A stretch of DNA of 64,000 bases from Flavobacterium fluviatile (GCF_010645065.1 NZ_JAADZW010000002.1:484680-548679), one strand, 5' to 3'. Numbered from the stretch's first letter, positions 1 to 8,746 are shown. A program made the numbers and translations. The notes: generated by a model not told the origin, from the letters alone.

Positions 1-101
1 TCAGTTGGAGCAACCTGAATGGCTTTTTCGATAGCGCGATTTAATTTCGGATCATTTCCAATAATTTCAAATCGTTGTTTTATTGCCTGAACTGTTTCCA
101 T
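1..101 (-). CDS. N-terminus of a sigma-54-dependent (NtrC/Fis-type) transcriptional regulator, cut by the window edge
   Basis: Only the first 33 codons are visible, starting at the ATG whose complement is at 99-101. The peptide begins METVQAIKQRF and continues with GNDPKLNRAIEKAIQVAPT, which is the start of the AAA+ central domain in flavobacterial sigma-54 enhancer-binding proteins, just before the Walker A segment. Such proteins hydrolyse ATP to open sigma-54 RNA polymerase promoters. In flavobacteria this gene commonly lies just downstream of miaB, as here, although a GxxExxY gene separates the two in this genome. The rest of the AAA+ and Fis-type DNA-binding domains are outside the window, so the family call rests on recognising this short segment. 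Confidence 0.7.
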   Translation of the reverse strand, partial: METVQAIKQRFEIIGNDPKLNRAIEKAIQVAPT

Positions 102-117
102 ATTAGATTTTATCTTT

Positions 118-148
118 TGCCACGAATTTCTCGAATTTCACTAATTTT
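118..148 (+). repeat. Left imperfect inverted repeat flanking the GxxExxY gene
   Basis: This 31-bp stretch begins TGCCACGAATTTC and ends CACTAATTTT. The reverse complement of 573-604 begins TGCCGCGAATTTC and ends ACGAATTTT. The two align with a few mismatches and one gap and point towards each other across the gene at 161-532. An A-rich run follows the inner end on this side, and the other copy has an A-run just outside it. Confidence 0.7.
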
Positions 149-160
149 TAAAAAAAGTGG

Positions 161-532
161 TCAATGAATAACTCTTTTGTGTTGTAATGTCTTTTTATTA
201 AAATTAACGATAATTCCTAAATCACTATCGGCTAATTTTAAATAATTTATTGTTTGAGCGATATATTCATCAATTATTTCTTTTGATGCTTTTACTTCTA
301 AAATGATTTCGTCATAAACTACAAAATCGGCATAAAATTTATGTGCTAAAACAATTTCTTTATATTGAATATCGTATTCTTTTTCACGTTCATAGGGAAT
401 ATTATGTTTTCTAAATTCATACTCTAATGCATCCTTGTAAACAATTTCTAAAAGACCACCGCCTAATATTCTATGAACTTCCATGCAAATCCCAACAATT
501 TTATAGTATTCATCTTTTCTGTACAATTCCAT
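161..532 (-). CDS. GxxExxY protein (PD-(D/E)XK nuclease-like fold)
   Basis: A 123-residue protein with the signature of the GxxExxY family: GGGLLEIVY near residues 24-32 supplies the G-x-x-E-x-x-Y motif. The later motifs FYADFVVYDEIILEVKA and YIAQTINYLKLA match the nuclease-like core, with D, E-x-K and a following Q. No biochemical function is established for the family. It is often present in several copies per genome and related to small endonuclease folds. Here it lies between the sigma-54 regulator and miaB, all on the minus strand, and is bracketed by inverted repeats at 118-148 and 573-604. That arrangement suggests a small inserted cassette. The full length is normal for the family. 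The family call is secure; the role is unknown. Confidence 0.88.
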   Translation of the reverse strand: MELYRKDEYYKIVGICMEVHRILGGGLLEIVYKDALEYEFRKHNIPYEREKEYDIQYKEIVLAHKFYADFVVYDEIILEVKASKEIIDEYIAQTINYLKLADSDLGIIVNFNKKTLQHKRVIH

Positions 533-572
533 ATTTGTTTTTTAAAAACAAAACTACAGAAATTATTGAAAG

Positions 573-604
573 AAAATTCGTGTAAATTTGTGAAATTCGC
601 GGCA
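573..604 (-). repeat. Right imperfect inverted repeat flanking the GxxExxY gene
   Basis: Partner of the repeat at 118-148. It ends AAATTCGCGGCA on the plus strand, about 10 bp before the miaB stop codon. The whole element, about 490 bp, therefore fits in the gap between miaB and the sigma-54 regulator without damaging either gene. Confidence 0.7.
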
Positions 605-613
605 GAAAAAAAA

Positions 614-2059
614 TTAATTCATGCTACTCAATCCTACAGCTTCACCTTTTAAAGTTCCACTGGTACAGCTTGTAATTTTTACGTTTACAAAATCCCCAAT
701 TTTGTAATTATCTTTTGGAAAAACAACCGTAATACTCTGAGAGTTTCTTCCAGAGAATTCTTCTTTAGATTTTTTAGAAACCTTCTCAACCAAAACTTCA
801 ACTGTTTTCCCAACAAATTCCTCGCTCCTGAACCAGGCATGTTTTTGTTGTAAATCAACAATTTCCTGTAATCTTCTTGCTTTGGTTTCTTCCTCTACAT
901 CATCTTTCATTTTTCTTCCGGCAAGCGTTCCGGGACGTTCCGAATACGAATACATATAACCGAAATTATATTTTACATATTCCATGAGGCTCAAAGTATC
1001 CTGATGATCCTCTTCTGTTTCAGTTGGAAAACCGGCAATCATGTCCTGAGAAATCGAAGCCTCCGGAACAATTGCCCTGATTTTATCAATCAAAGCCATG
1101 TATTCTTCACGGGAATGTAGGCGGTTCATTTCTTTTAAAATTCGGTTGCTTCCCGACTGAACCGGCAGGTGAATGTGTTTACAGATATTTGGATATTTCG
1201 CAATAACATGCAAAATACTTTCATGCATATCCTGCGGATTAGAAGTCGAAAATCGAATACGCATTTTAGGGAAACCAACGGCAACCATTTCAAGTAACTG
1301 ATCAAAATCAACTGCAGTTGCTTTTTGCATTTCAGAGGCGTTGACGAAATCTTTTTTCAAACCACCGCCGTACCAAAGGTAACTGTCAACATTTTGCCCT
1401 AAAAGTGTAATTTCCTTAAAACCTTTATTCCATAAATCCTGAATTTCTGCCATGATACTTTGCGGTTCACGGCTTCTTTCGCGACCACGTGTAAAAGGTA
1501 CAACACAAAAGGTACACATATTATCGCATCCCCGGGTAATTGAAACCAAAGCTGTGATTCCGTTGCTCATCAAACGAACAGGCGAAATATCTCCGTAAGT
1601 TTCTTCTTTTGATAAAATTACATTAATGGCGTCACGTCCTTCTTCAACTTCTGCTAATAGATTTGGAAGATCTTTATAAGCATCAGGACCCACAACAAGA
1701 TCGACTATTTTTTCTTCTTCCAGAAACTGACTTTTCAAACGTTCTGCCATACAGCCCAAAACGCCCACTTTCATTTTCGGATTTGTACGTTTTACAGCAT
1801 TGTATTTTTCAAGGCGTTTACGAATCGTTTGTTCTGCTTTGTCCCGAATCGAACAGGTGTTTACCAAAACCAAATCGGCTTCTTCTAAAACTGAAGTCGT
1901 ATTATAGCCTCCATCAGACAAAATGGAAGCTACGACTTCACTGTCCGAAAAATTCATCGCACAACCGTAACTTTCTATAAATAGTTTTTTAGTATTCTCA
2001 GGCTTATTTTTCAAAACAAGACTTTCGCCCTGTTTGCTTTCTTCAATAATCTTTTCCAT
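614..2059 (-). CDS. miaB: tRNA-2-methylthio-N6-isopentenyladenosine synthase MiaB
   Basis: MiaB is a radical-SAM methylthiotransferase that adds a methylthio group to C2 of isopentenyl-A37 in tRNAs reading UNN codons. All expected parts are present in the 481 residues. The N-terminal UPF0004 domain has cysteines at 33, 69 and 103 for the auxiliary iron-sulfur cluster. The radical-SAM motif CDNMCTFC supplies Cys178, Cys182 and Cys185. A TRAM domain occupies roughly residues 415-480. An insertion just after LGQNVDSY (YLWYGGG and following) is typical of Bacteroidota homologues. The first roughly 23 residues are a non-conserved extension. The start at 2059 is the first ATG and nothing argues for another. 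The gene is a single unit, with a 389-bp divergent gap upstream. Confidence 0.97.
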   Translation of the reverse strand: MEKIIEESKQGESLVLKNKPENTKKLFIESYGCAMNFSDSEVVASILSDGGYNTTSVLEEADLVLVNTCSIRDKAEQTIRKRLEKYNAVKRTNPKMKVGVLGCMAERLKSQFLEEEKIVDLVVGPDAYKDLPNLLAEVEEGRDAINVILSKEETYGDISPVRLMSNGITALVSITRGCDNMCTFCVVPFTRGRERSREPQSIMAEIQDLWNKGFKEITLLGQNVDSYLWYGGGLKKDFVNASEMQKATAVDFDQLLEMVAVGFPKMRIRFSTSNPQDMHESILHVIAKYPNICKHIHLPVQSGSNRILKEMNRLHSREEYMALIDKIRAIVPEASISQDMIAGFPTETEEDHQDTLSLMEYVKYNFGYMYSYSERPGTLAGRKMKDDVEEETKARRLQEIVDLQQKHAWFRSEEFVGKTVEVLVEKVSKKSKEEFSGRNSQSITVVFPKDNYKIGDFVNVKITSCTSGTLKGEAVGLSSMN

Positions 2060-2200
2060 TATAAAATTTCAAAGTGCAAAGATAGCGTAAATACGATCAA
2101 TATGACAAGATGTCAGATAAAGAATTAACAATGTTTTCAGAATCGTTTTTCAAAATTGTTTTATAGTCCATTTGCATTTTACAAACTCCATTTTACTTAT

Positions 2201-2350
2201 TTAGGAGCTGTTTCCGGCTTTCCGTTTCAAGTCCTCATTAAAAAAGCAAAGTTTCTAATGTTTTAAAAAGAGCTTCCGCTGGTCGCTTTTTTAAAACAGG
2301 AACTTTTGCTTTTTTAAACTCCGGGCTTTACACTTCAATCCGGGCTATGG
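2201..2350 (-). repeat. Structured interspersed repeat, copy A
   Basis: About 150 bp. Read on the minus strand it starts with AGCCCGGATTGAAGTG and AAAGCCCGGAG, then one arm of a long A/T-rich stem (2285-2317), an apical segment GCGACCAGCGGAAGCTC, the other stem arm (2238-2270), then GAGGACTTGAAACGG, AAAGCCGGA and AGCTCC. The arms pair over about 30 positions with a few bulges. Copy B (15591-15745) keeps all the flanking and apical blocks but has unrelated arms that still pair. Function is unknown. Confidence 0.85.
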
Positions 2351-2392
2351 CATTCGGTTTCAAAAATAAAATGACGTGTAAAATTAAGTAAT

Positions 2393-2423
2393 TTGTGAAA
2401 ACTAACATTTAGATTTATCTTTG
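2393..2423 (+). promoter_or_regulatory. Flavobacterial promoter for the gene at 2449
   Basis: TTG at 2393-2395, then 20 bp, then TATCTTTG at 2416-2423, fits the Bacteroidota vegetative pattern TTG-N17/20-TAnnTTTG. Transcription would start near 2429, giving a leader of about 20 nt before the ATG. Confidence 0.6.
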
Positions 2424-2448
2424 TGAATTAACATAAAATCACGTACAA

Positions 2449-3243
2449 ATGAATGAAAATGTATTAAGAAAAGAGAGAGAAAATGTGTTTAAAATTAATC
2501 ACTATTATTATTTAGTAGAATCTTGTTTAAAAGGATTTTTTGACAATTATGTTCCAGTTAGGGTTCTTGAAATGAATCAGAAATTTATAAAATTTCTTGA
2601 TTTATTAGAAAATAAAGAATATAATAAGGTGTTAAATCATAGTTGCTTAACTCAATTTTGGAGTTTTTACCCTTTTAGCTATTTATTTGAAAAAATAGGT
2701 TTCTCAAAGTTAGAATCAAATCCTTTTAATATAAATGAAATTTATGTGGTTAGTTGTTATGAAAATGATAACAATTATATAATTCATTTAATTGAGAGAG
2801 GAAATAAAGGTTTTTTCATAAAAAAGAAAGAAGAGTTTTATGATTTAAATTTAGAAGAATTGAAAAGGGTAGGAGAAGCTTTTACTGATATAAAATTAGA
2901 ATATAATAAATATCATTTTTTTGAAAATCCGACTTTAGATTTTCATAATTTACCATTTAAAGAATTGCGTTGTGATAAAAGAGTAAAAGTACTTATGAAT
3001 ACGCTGAATACTAATGAATATGTAGTTTTTTTTAACGAAGAAAGTCTAATTCATAAAAAGTATCTTTTGGATAAAACAAGTCAGCCAAGTGAAATTACGA
3101 GATTGGAAGATTTAAAAAAAATGAAAGGTGAAGAAATAGTGAGTGTAGGGTGTTTATTGAAAAAAATATTGAATATAAAAGATTTTAAAATTATAGATAA
3201 ATACGTTTTACAAACTTTTGAAACTTCTCTGATCAGAAAATAA
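2449..3243 (+). CDS. Hypothetical protein, AT-rich singleton
   Basis: A 264-residue protein with no family I recognise. It has no signal peptide or membrane segment. It is rich in Lys, Asn, Tyr and Phe and seems cytoplasmic. Codon choice is markedly more AT-rich than in the neighbouring miaB and topA, which suggests recent acquisition. A good promoter lies immediately upstream, and it is transcribed alone, with about 170 bp before topA. A role in defence or immunity is possible for such lone AT-rich genes, but nothing in the sequence shows it. Confidence 0.7.
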   Translation: MNENVLRKERENVFKINHYYYLVESCLKGFFDNYVPVRVLEMNQKFIKFLDLLENKEYNKVLNHSCLTQFWSFYPFSYLFEKIGFSKLESNPFNINEIYVVSCYENDNNYIIHLIERGNKGFFIKKKEEFYDLNLEELKRVGEAFTDIKLEYNKYHFFENPTLDFHNLPFKELRCDKRVKVLMNTLNTNEYVVFFNEESLIHKKYLLDKTSQPSEITRLEDLKKMKGEEIVSVGCLLKKILNIKDFKIIDKYVLQTFETSLIRK

Positions 3244-3389
3244 AAAGTACATTTCTCGTTCATGAACTCTTAAAAATTATACCTATATATATAATCAATC
3301 TGTTTACAGATAAATCCTCAATTTTAAGTTTCATAATATCAAAATACTTCAAAAATGCATTCGCAAGGTTAATATTTAAAAAAAACTTC

Positions 3390-3397
3390 TACTTTTG
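3390..3397 (+). promoter_or_regulatory. -7 element of the topA promoter
   Basis: TACTTTTG matches TAnnTTTG 18 bp before the topA ATG. The -33 element is not clear (a TTAA lies near the expected place). The 5' leader would be about 12 nt. Confidence 0.5.
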
Positions 3398-3414
3398 TTG
3401 CAGAAAAACAGACT

Positions 3415-5931
3415 ATGGCAAAGAATTTAGTAATAGTGGAGTCACCTGCAAAGGCAAAAACGATCGAGAAATTTCTTGGTAGTGACTTTCAGGTGGAGTC
3501 GAGTTATGGACACATAGCCGACTTGCCTTCCAAGGAAATAGGAGTGGATGTCGAAAATGGTTTTAAACCAAAATATGAAGTTTCTCCGGATAAAAAATCT
3601 TTGGTAAGCAAACTTAAAACACTATCTAAAAATGCCGAAACGGTTTGGTTAGCATCCGATGAGGACCGCGAGGGAGAAGCTATTTCATGGCACCTGGCGG
3701 AAGAATTAAAATTGGATACCAAAAAAACCAAACGAATCGTTTTTCACGAGATTACCAAAAGTGCGATTCTTAAAGCAATCGATAATCCAAGAGAAATAGA
3801 TTATAATTTAGTTAATGCGCAACAGGCTCGACGTGTTCTGGATCGTTTAGTAGGTTACGAATTGTCTCCTGTTTTATGGAGAAAAATCAAAGGTGGACTT
3901 TCTGCAGGTCGTGTACAATCCGTTTCTGTACGTTTGATTGTAGAGAGAGAACGCGAAATTCAGAGCTTTAATGCAGTTGCAACCTATTCGGTTGTTGCAG
4001 AGTTTGTTAACGAAGCTGGAAAAGCTTTCAAAGCAAAACTCCCAAAGAACTTCAATACTAAAAAAGAAGCCGAAGATTTTTTAAATAAAAACATCGGATC
4101 ACAATATAAGGTAGCGGATTTAGAAACTAAACCTACCAAAAAATCTCCAACAGCACCTTTTACAACTTCAACTTTGCAGCAGGAAGCAGCAAGAAAATTG
4201 TATTTGCCGGTTGGTATCACCATGCAGCTGGCACAGCGTTTATACGAAGCCGGACTTATTACTTATATGAGAACGGATTCTGTAAATCTTTCCAAAGAAG
4301 CAATGGATGCGGCTGAAGCAGAAATCATCAAATCTTACGGAAAAGAATTCTCAAAACCGAGAGTTTTTGCCAATAAAAATAAGGGAGCACAAGAAGCACA
4401 CGAAGCAATTCGTCCTACTGATATGTCTCGTCACACCGTAAATATCGATCGTGATCAGGCTCGGTTATACGATCTGATCTGGAAAAGAACTTTGGCTTCG
4501 CAAATGAGTGATGCTCACTTAGAAAGAACCAACGTAAAAATCGAAGCGAACAATCACAGCGAAATCTTTACAGCTTCGGGAGAAGTATTGCTTTTTGAGG
4601 GTTTCCTAAAAGTTTATCTTGAAGGTCATGATGATGATGAAGAAGAACAGGAAGGAATGCTGCCTGCTTTGAAAGTAAATGAGAAGTTAGCTAATAATTA
4701 CATTACTGCAACCGAAAGATATTCAAGACCGCCGGCACGTTATACAGAAGCATCTTTGGTGAAAAAGTTAGAGGAACTGGGAATTGGCCGTCCTTCCACT
4801 TATGCTCCGACTATTTCAACTATTATCAACAGAAATTATGTTGAAAAAGGTACTCTTGAAGGTGTTGAGCGTAATTACACGCAGCTTACTTTACAAAATA
4901 GTAAAGTAGGTGAAAAGCTGCTTAAAGAAAATACAGGTTCAGACAAAGGGAAATTAGTTCCAACAGATATAGGAACTATTGTTACTGATTTCTTAGTGAA
5001 AAATTTCGGGAATATTCTTGACTATAATTTTACAGCAAAAGTAGAGCAGGATTTCGATGAAATTGCTGAAGGAAATATTGACTGGGCAACTATGATGCAG
5101 GAATTTTACGATAAGTTTCATCCAAATGTGAAGGACGTAGAAGCAAATGCGGAAAGAGAAAGTGGTGAAAGAATTCTCGGTAAAGATGCAGACGGGAGGC
5201 AGGTGTCAGTTCGTTTAGGGAAATTTGGACCTATGGCTCAAATTGGTGAAGCGGATGATGAAGAGAAAAAGTTTGCCAGTCTGATGGCAGATCAAAATAT
5301 AGGAAATATTACTTTAGAAGAAGCTCTGAATTTATTTTTGCTGCCTAAAAATCTGGGAGAATATAAAGGTGAAGAAGTGGAAGTAAGTAATGGACGTTAT
5401 GGACCTTATGTTCGTCATGGAAGTGTTTTTATTTCTCTTCCAAGAGGTGAAGACCCACTTGCAGTTACAAAAGAAAGGGCTCAGGAGCTAATTGATGAAA
5501 AAGCGCTTGCTGATGCGCCAATTGCAGTTTACAAAGGCGAACCTGTTCAAAAAGGAGTGGGGCGTTTTGGGCCATTCATTAAATGGAACGGTCTTTTTGT
5601 TAATGTCAGCAAGAAATACAATTTTGATAATTTATCTCAGGCTGATGTTGAAGAGCTAATCGAAGATAAATTGCAAAAAAATATTGATAAGGTTCTTCAT
5701 AATTGGGAAGAAGAAGGAATTGTGGTTGAAAAAGCACGATGGGGACGCTCGGTAATTTTAAAAGGTAAAATCAAAATTGAATTGAGTAAAGATGTTGATG
5801 CAACAAAATTGACGTTGGCTCAGGTTCAGGAGATGATTGCGGCTAAAACGCCGGCAAAGAAAACACCTGAAAAAAAAGCAACAACCGCAAAAAAAGCACC
5901 GGCAAAAAAAACAGCTGCTAAAAAGAAATAA
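3415..5931 (+). CDS. topA: DNA topoisomerase I (type IA)
   Basis: Relaxes negative supercoils by a single-strand break with a 5'-phosphotyrosine intermediate. The N-terminal Toprim domain starts KNLVIVESPAKAKTIEKFLG with catalytic Glu9 and has the acidic SDEDREGEA motif at residues 81-89. The active-site tyrosine is Tyr284 in GLITYMRTDS. The C-terminal third carries glycine-rich TopA C-terminal repeats (for example RLGKFGPMAQIG, NGRYGPYVRHG and GVGRFGPFIKWNG) rather than four-cysteine zinc fingers. The protein ends in a Lys/Ala/Pro-rich tail of about 30 residues that probably contacts DNA non-specifically. Length (838) and layout are normal for Bacteroidota. The next gene starts 3 bp after the stop, so the two are co-transcribed. 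Confidence 0.97.
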   Translation: MAKNLVIVESPAKAKTIEKFLGSDFQVESSYGHIADLPSKEIGVDVENGFKPKYEVSPDKKSLVSKLKTLSKNAETVWLASDEDREGEAISWHLAEELKLDTKKTKRIVFHEITKSAILKAIDNPREIDYNLVNAQQARRVLDRLVGYELSPVLWRKIKGGLSAGRVQSVSVRLIVEREREIQSFNAVATYSVVAEFVNEAGKAFKAKLPKNFNTKKEAEDFLNKNIGSQYKVADLETKPTKKSPTAPFTTSTLQQEAARKLYLPVGITMQLAQRLYEAGLITYMRTDSVNLSKEAMDAAEAEIIKSYGKEFSKPRVFANKNKGAQEAHEAIRPTDMSRHTVNIDRDQARLYDLIWKRTLASQMSDAHLERTNVKIEANNHSEIFTASGEVLLFEGFLKVYLEGHDDDEEEQEGMLPALKVNEKLANNYITATERYSRPPARYTEASLVKKLEELGIGRPSTYAPTISTIINRNYVEKGTLEGVERNYTQLTLQNSKVGEKLLKENTGSDKGKLVPTDIGTIVTDFLVKNFGNILDYNFTAKVEQDFDEIAEGNIDWATMMQEFYDKFHPNVKDVEANAERESGERILGKDADGRQVSVRLGKFGPMAQIGEADDEEKKFASLMADQNIGNITLEEALNLFLLPKNLGEYKGEEVEVSNGRYGPYVRHGSVFISLPRGEDPLAVTKERAQELIDEKALADAPIAVYKGEPVQKGVGRFGPFIKWNGLFVNVSKKYNFDNLSQADVEELIEDKLQKNIDKVLHNWEEEGIVVEKARWGRSVILKGKIKIELSKDVDATKLTLAQVQEMIAAKTPAKKTPEKKATTAKKAPAKKTAAKKK

Positions 5932-5934
5932 GAG

Positions 5935-7086
5935 ATGGAATTTGATTTTCTGGAACCGGTCAGTGAAGGAGTTTTAAAATATATTCATTCCTTATCTTCT
6001 CAAGAATTGGGTAGTAAAATTGTTTTACATACGCAGGACGAGTTTCCCGATATAAGTAAAATAAATATCGCTATTATTGGTGTTTTAGAAGATCGTAGAA
6101 ATATTGATATTGTTAATGAAGTTAACCTGACAGCAGTTCGTAAAAAACTGTATGGGATGTTTCCTGGCAACTGGGATGCGTCCATTGCTGATTTGGGCGA
6201 TATTTTAGCAGGGGAGTCGGTAGAAGATACTTATTTTGCACTAAAAAAAGTAGCTTCATTATTGATAAAAAATAAAGTGATTCCGATAGTTGTTGGAGGT
6301 TCACAGGATTTGACATATGCTTTGTATCGTGGCTATGATGATTTGGAGCAAATGGTTAATTTGGTTTCTGTAGATAACAGATTCGATTTTGGTAAAGAAA
6401 ATGAACTAGTTTCGTCCAATTCCTATTTGACAAAGATCATTATTGACCAGCCAAATAACCTTTTCAATTATTGTAATATAGGTTATCAAACTTACTATAA
6501 TTCCCAGGAGGAAATTGATTTGATTGAAAAGTTGTTTTTTGATGCTTACCGTTTAGGTGAAATTTCAAACAATATAGCTTTAGCAGAACCTGTTTTTAGG
6601 GATGCTGATCTGGTTAGTATCGACTTAAATTCTGTAAAGTCATCGGATTCAGGAAATATGGTTTCTTTTGAACCGAACGGATTTAACGGCAAAGAGATTT
6701 GCTCTTTAGCTCGATATGCGGGTATTAGTGATAAAGTTTCATCATTTGGAATTTTTAATCATAATAGCACTGTACATGAATCAGCTATAATTGCACAAAT
6801 AATTTGGTATTTTATCGAGGGATATCATTATCGTTCTAAAGAGTATCCTTTTGGCAGCAGGACAAATTATTTAAAATATATTGTTCCGCTTGAAGAGGAA
6901 GAATTGATTTTCTACAAAAGTGATAAAACGGATCGTTGGTGGATTGAGATTCCCTTTTTGTCAAACGGAAACAATAAATTGAAAAGAAATACGTTGTTAC
7001 CTTGTTCTTACGATGAATATTTGTCTGCTTGTAATCAGGAATTGCCTGAAAGATGGTGGAAAGCGCAGCGAAAAAACGCTCTGTAA
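5935..7086 (+). CDS. Arginase/formimidoylglutamase-fold protein with degenerate metal site
   Basis: A 383-residue ureohydrolase-fold protein, usually annotated as formimidoylglutamase or arginase in flavobacteria. The fold landmarks are recognisable but the manganese ligands are altered. The GGDHS motif is GGSQD (121-125). DAHxD is DNRFD (147-151), with the histidine lost. The SxDxDxxDP motif is SIDLNSVKSSD (228-238), with the second aspartate changed to Asn. On these residues it is unlikely to be a normal binuclear-Mn hydrolase. It is coupled to topA (3-bp gap) and lies 262 bp upstream of gldK, a conserved neighbourhood in gliding flavobacteria as far as I recall. A link to secretion is an inference from position only. 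Confidence 0.85.
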   Translation: MEFDFLEPVSEGVLKYIHSLSSQELGSKIVLHTQDEFPDISKINIAIIGVLEDRRNIDIVNEVNLTAVRKKLYGMFPGNWDASIADLGDILAGESVEDTYFALKKVASLLIKNKVIPIVVGGSQDLTYALYRGYDDLEQMVNLVSVDNRFDFGKENELVSSNSYLTKIIIDQPNNLFNYCNIGYQTYYNSQEEIDLIEKLFFDAYRLGEISNNIALAEPVFRDADLVSIDLNSVKSSDSGNMVSFEPNGFNGKEICSLARYAGISDKVSSFGIFNHNSTVHESAIIAQIIWYFIEGYHYRSKEYPFGSRTNYLKYIVPLEEEELIFYKSDKTDRWWIEIPFLSNGNNKLKRNTLLPCSYDEYLSACNQELPERWWKAQRKNAL

Positions 7087-7247
7087 TTAGTGTATTTAGT
7101 TGAAAATCTTAATTTTTTAATTTTTTAAGAAAAATATTTATTTTGAATTACGAGAATAAAATCATTAATCATAAAATTTCACGTTTTTATTCTTATTATT
7201 TTTAATTCTTTCTCTGTAAAATATTTTTTTTTTATTTTTTTTAACAT

Positions 7248-7255
7248 TAATTTTG
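7248..7255 (+). promoter_or_regulatory. Candidate -7 element of the gldKLMN promoter
   Basis: TAATTTTG matches TAnnTTTG, about 94 bp before the gldK start. The region upstream is a long T-rich run in which a -33 TTG cannot be placed. Confidence 0.45.
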
Positions 7256-7348
7256 ACCGCTGAAATAAATATAGATATAGTGTTGTTTTTTTAAAAAATA
7301 ATAAATACGTTTACGACTTATAATAATGAATAGAAATCCCAAATTTAT

Positions 7349-8746
7349 ATGAAGAAGTTTATTGCATTTGCGACAATGTTAACACTAGTAATTAGCTGCG
7401 GTAAATCCGGTGATAAAGGCGAGTTAGTTGGTGTGCAAGGAGGAAAATGGCATCCTGAAAAGCCTTATGGAATGACTTTGATTCCTGGCGGATCTTTTAT
7501 CATGGGTAAATCCGATAGTGATCTTGCTGCAGTAGAAGATGCTCCTACTAAAACAGTAACTGTTCGTTCTTTTTATATGGATGAAACAGAAATTACAAAC
7601 TCTGAATATCGTCAATTTGTAGAGTGGGTAAAAGATTCTACAATGAGAGTTCGACTGGCTATTTTAGCAGATGAAACTGGTCAAAAATCAGCAGATGGAA
7701 CTGGGAAAGGAAAAAAAGCCGGTAGTATTGCTGATTATGCATTTAATGATTCAGAGCCTGAAAAAATGACTGCATACGACAAATATATGTATGATAATTA
7801 TTATAGTGTAGGAACGAAAGATGATCCTTATGCAGGTAGAAAATTAAATAAAAAAGTTAAATTAATAAAAGATACAAAAGCTTATCCGGATGAGTATTAT
7901 GCTGAGGTAATGGATTCAATGTATTTGCCAATTGAAGAATCATATAATGGTTTGAGAACAATTGATGTAAATAAGTTGAAATTCAGATATTCATGGATGG
8001 ATATACAGGCTGCGGCAAAAGCTAAGGTTGGTAAGAGAAAAGATTTTGTTAAAACTGAAGAAGTGCCAATTTATCCTGATACTGCTGTTTGGATTAAAGA
8101 TTTTGCTTACTCCTATAATGAGCCTATGCATAATGATTATTTTTGGCACAAAGCATACGGAGATTATCCTGTAGTAGGTGTTACCTGGAAACAAGCTAAA
8201 GCTTTCTGTGCTTGGAGAACTCTAAATAAAAATAGTTATATAAAATCAAAGAAAAAAGGGCGTGACCTGGTGAATGCTTTCAGATTGCCAACAGAGGCAG
8301 AATGGGAGTATGCTGCAAGAGGAGGTCTTGAATCTGCAACGTATCCTTGGGGAGGTCCATATACCAAAAGTGACAGAGGTTGCTTCTTAGCAAACTTCAA
8401 GCCAAGCAGGGGAGATTATGCAGCAGATGAAGCTTTGTATACTGTTGAAGCAAAATCATATGAAATGAATGGTTATGGATTGTATAATATGGCAGGAAAT
8501 GTTTCTGAGTGGACAGATTCAGCTTATAATCCAAATGCATACGAATATGTTTCTACAATGAATCCAAACGTGATTGATGGAAACAATCAAAGAAAAGTTG
8601 TTCGTGGTGGCTCCTGGAAAGATGTAGCTTACTTTTTACAAGTAGGAACACGTGACCATGAATATGCAGATTCTGCAAGAAGTTATATAGGATTCAGAAC
8701 TGTACAGGATTATATGGGAACTCAGGCGACCGGAAGCAAAAAATAA
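7349..8746 (+). CDS. gldK: Gliding motility / type IX secretion lipoprotein GldK
   Basis: GldK is an outer-membrane lipoprotein that forms the periplasmic GldK-GldN ring of the type IX secretion system. The start MKKFIAFATMLTLVISC is a lipoprotein signal with Cys17 as the lipid site. The body is a formylglycine-generating-enzyme/sulfatase-modifying-factor fold. Its landmarks are IPGGSFIMGKSD, MDETEITNSEYRQFV, RLPTEAEWEYAARGG, YNMAGNVSEWTDS, VVRGGSW and GFRTV. An insertion between the first two blocks and the PTEAEWEYAARG block is typical of GldK. The 465-residue length fits. It is first in an operon with gldL, gldM and gldN, in the canonical order. Confidence 0.97.
   Translation: MKKFIAFATMLTLVISCGKSGDKGELVGVQGGKWHPEKPYGMTLIPGGSFIMGKSDSDLAAVEDAPTKTVTVRSFYMDETEITNSEYRQFVEWVKDSTMRVRLAILADETGQKSADGTGKGKKAGSIADYAFNDSEPEKMTAYDKYMYDNYYSVGTKDDPYAGRKLNKKVKLIKDTKAYPDEYYAEVMDSMYLPIEESYNGLRTIDVNKLKFRYSWMDIQAAAKAKVGKRKDFVKTEEVPIYPDTAVWIKDFAYSYNEPMHNDYFWHKAYGDYPVVGVTWKQAKAFCAWRTLNKNSYIKSKKKGRDLVNAFRLPTEAEWEYAARGGLESATYPWGGPYTKSDRGCFLANFKPSRGDYAADEALYTVEAKSYEMNGYGLYNMAGNVSEWTDSAYNPNAYEYVSTMNPNVIDGNNQRKVVRGGSWKDVAYFLQVGTRDHEYADSARSYIGFRTVQDYMGTQATGSKK

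Larger units (their letters stand above)
2060..2448. other. 389-bp divergent intergenic region (miaB / unknown gene)
   Basis: This gap holds the miaB upstream sequence, one copy of the stem-covarying repeat (2201-2350) and the promoter of the gene at 2449. No additional reading frame was found. Confidence 0.7.
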
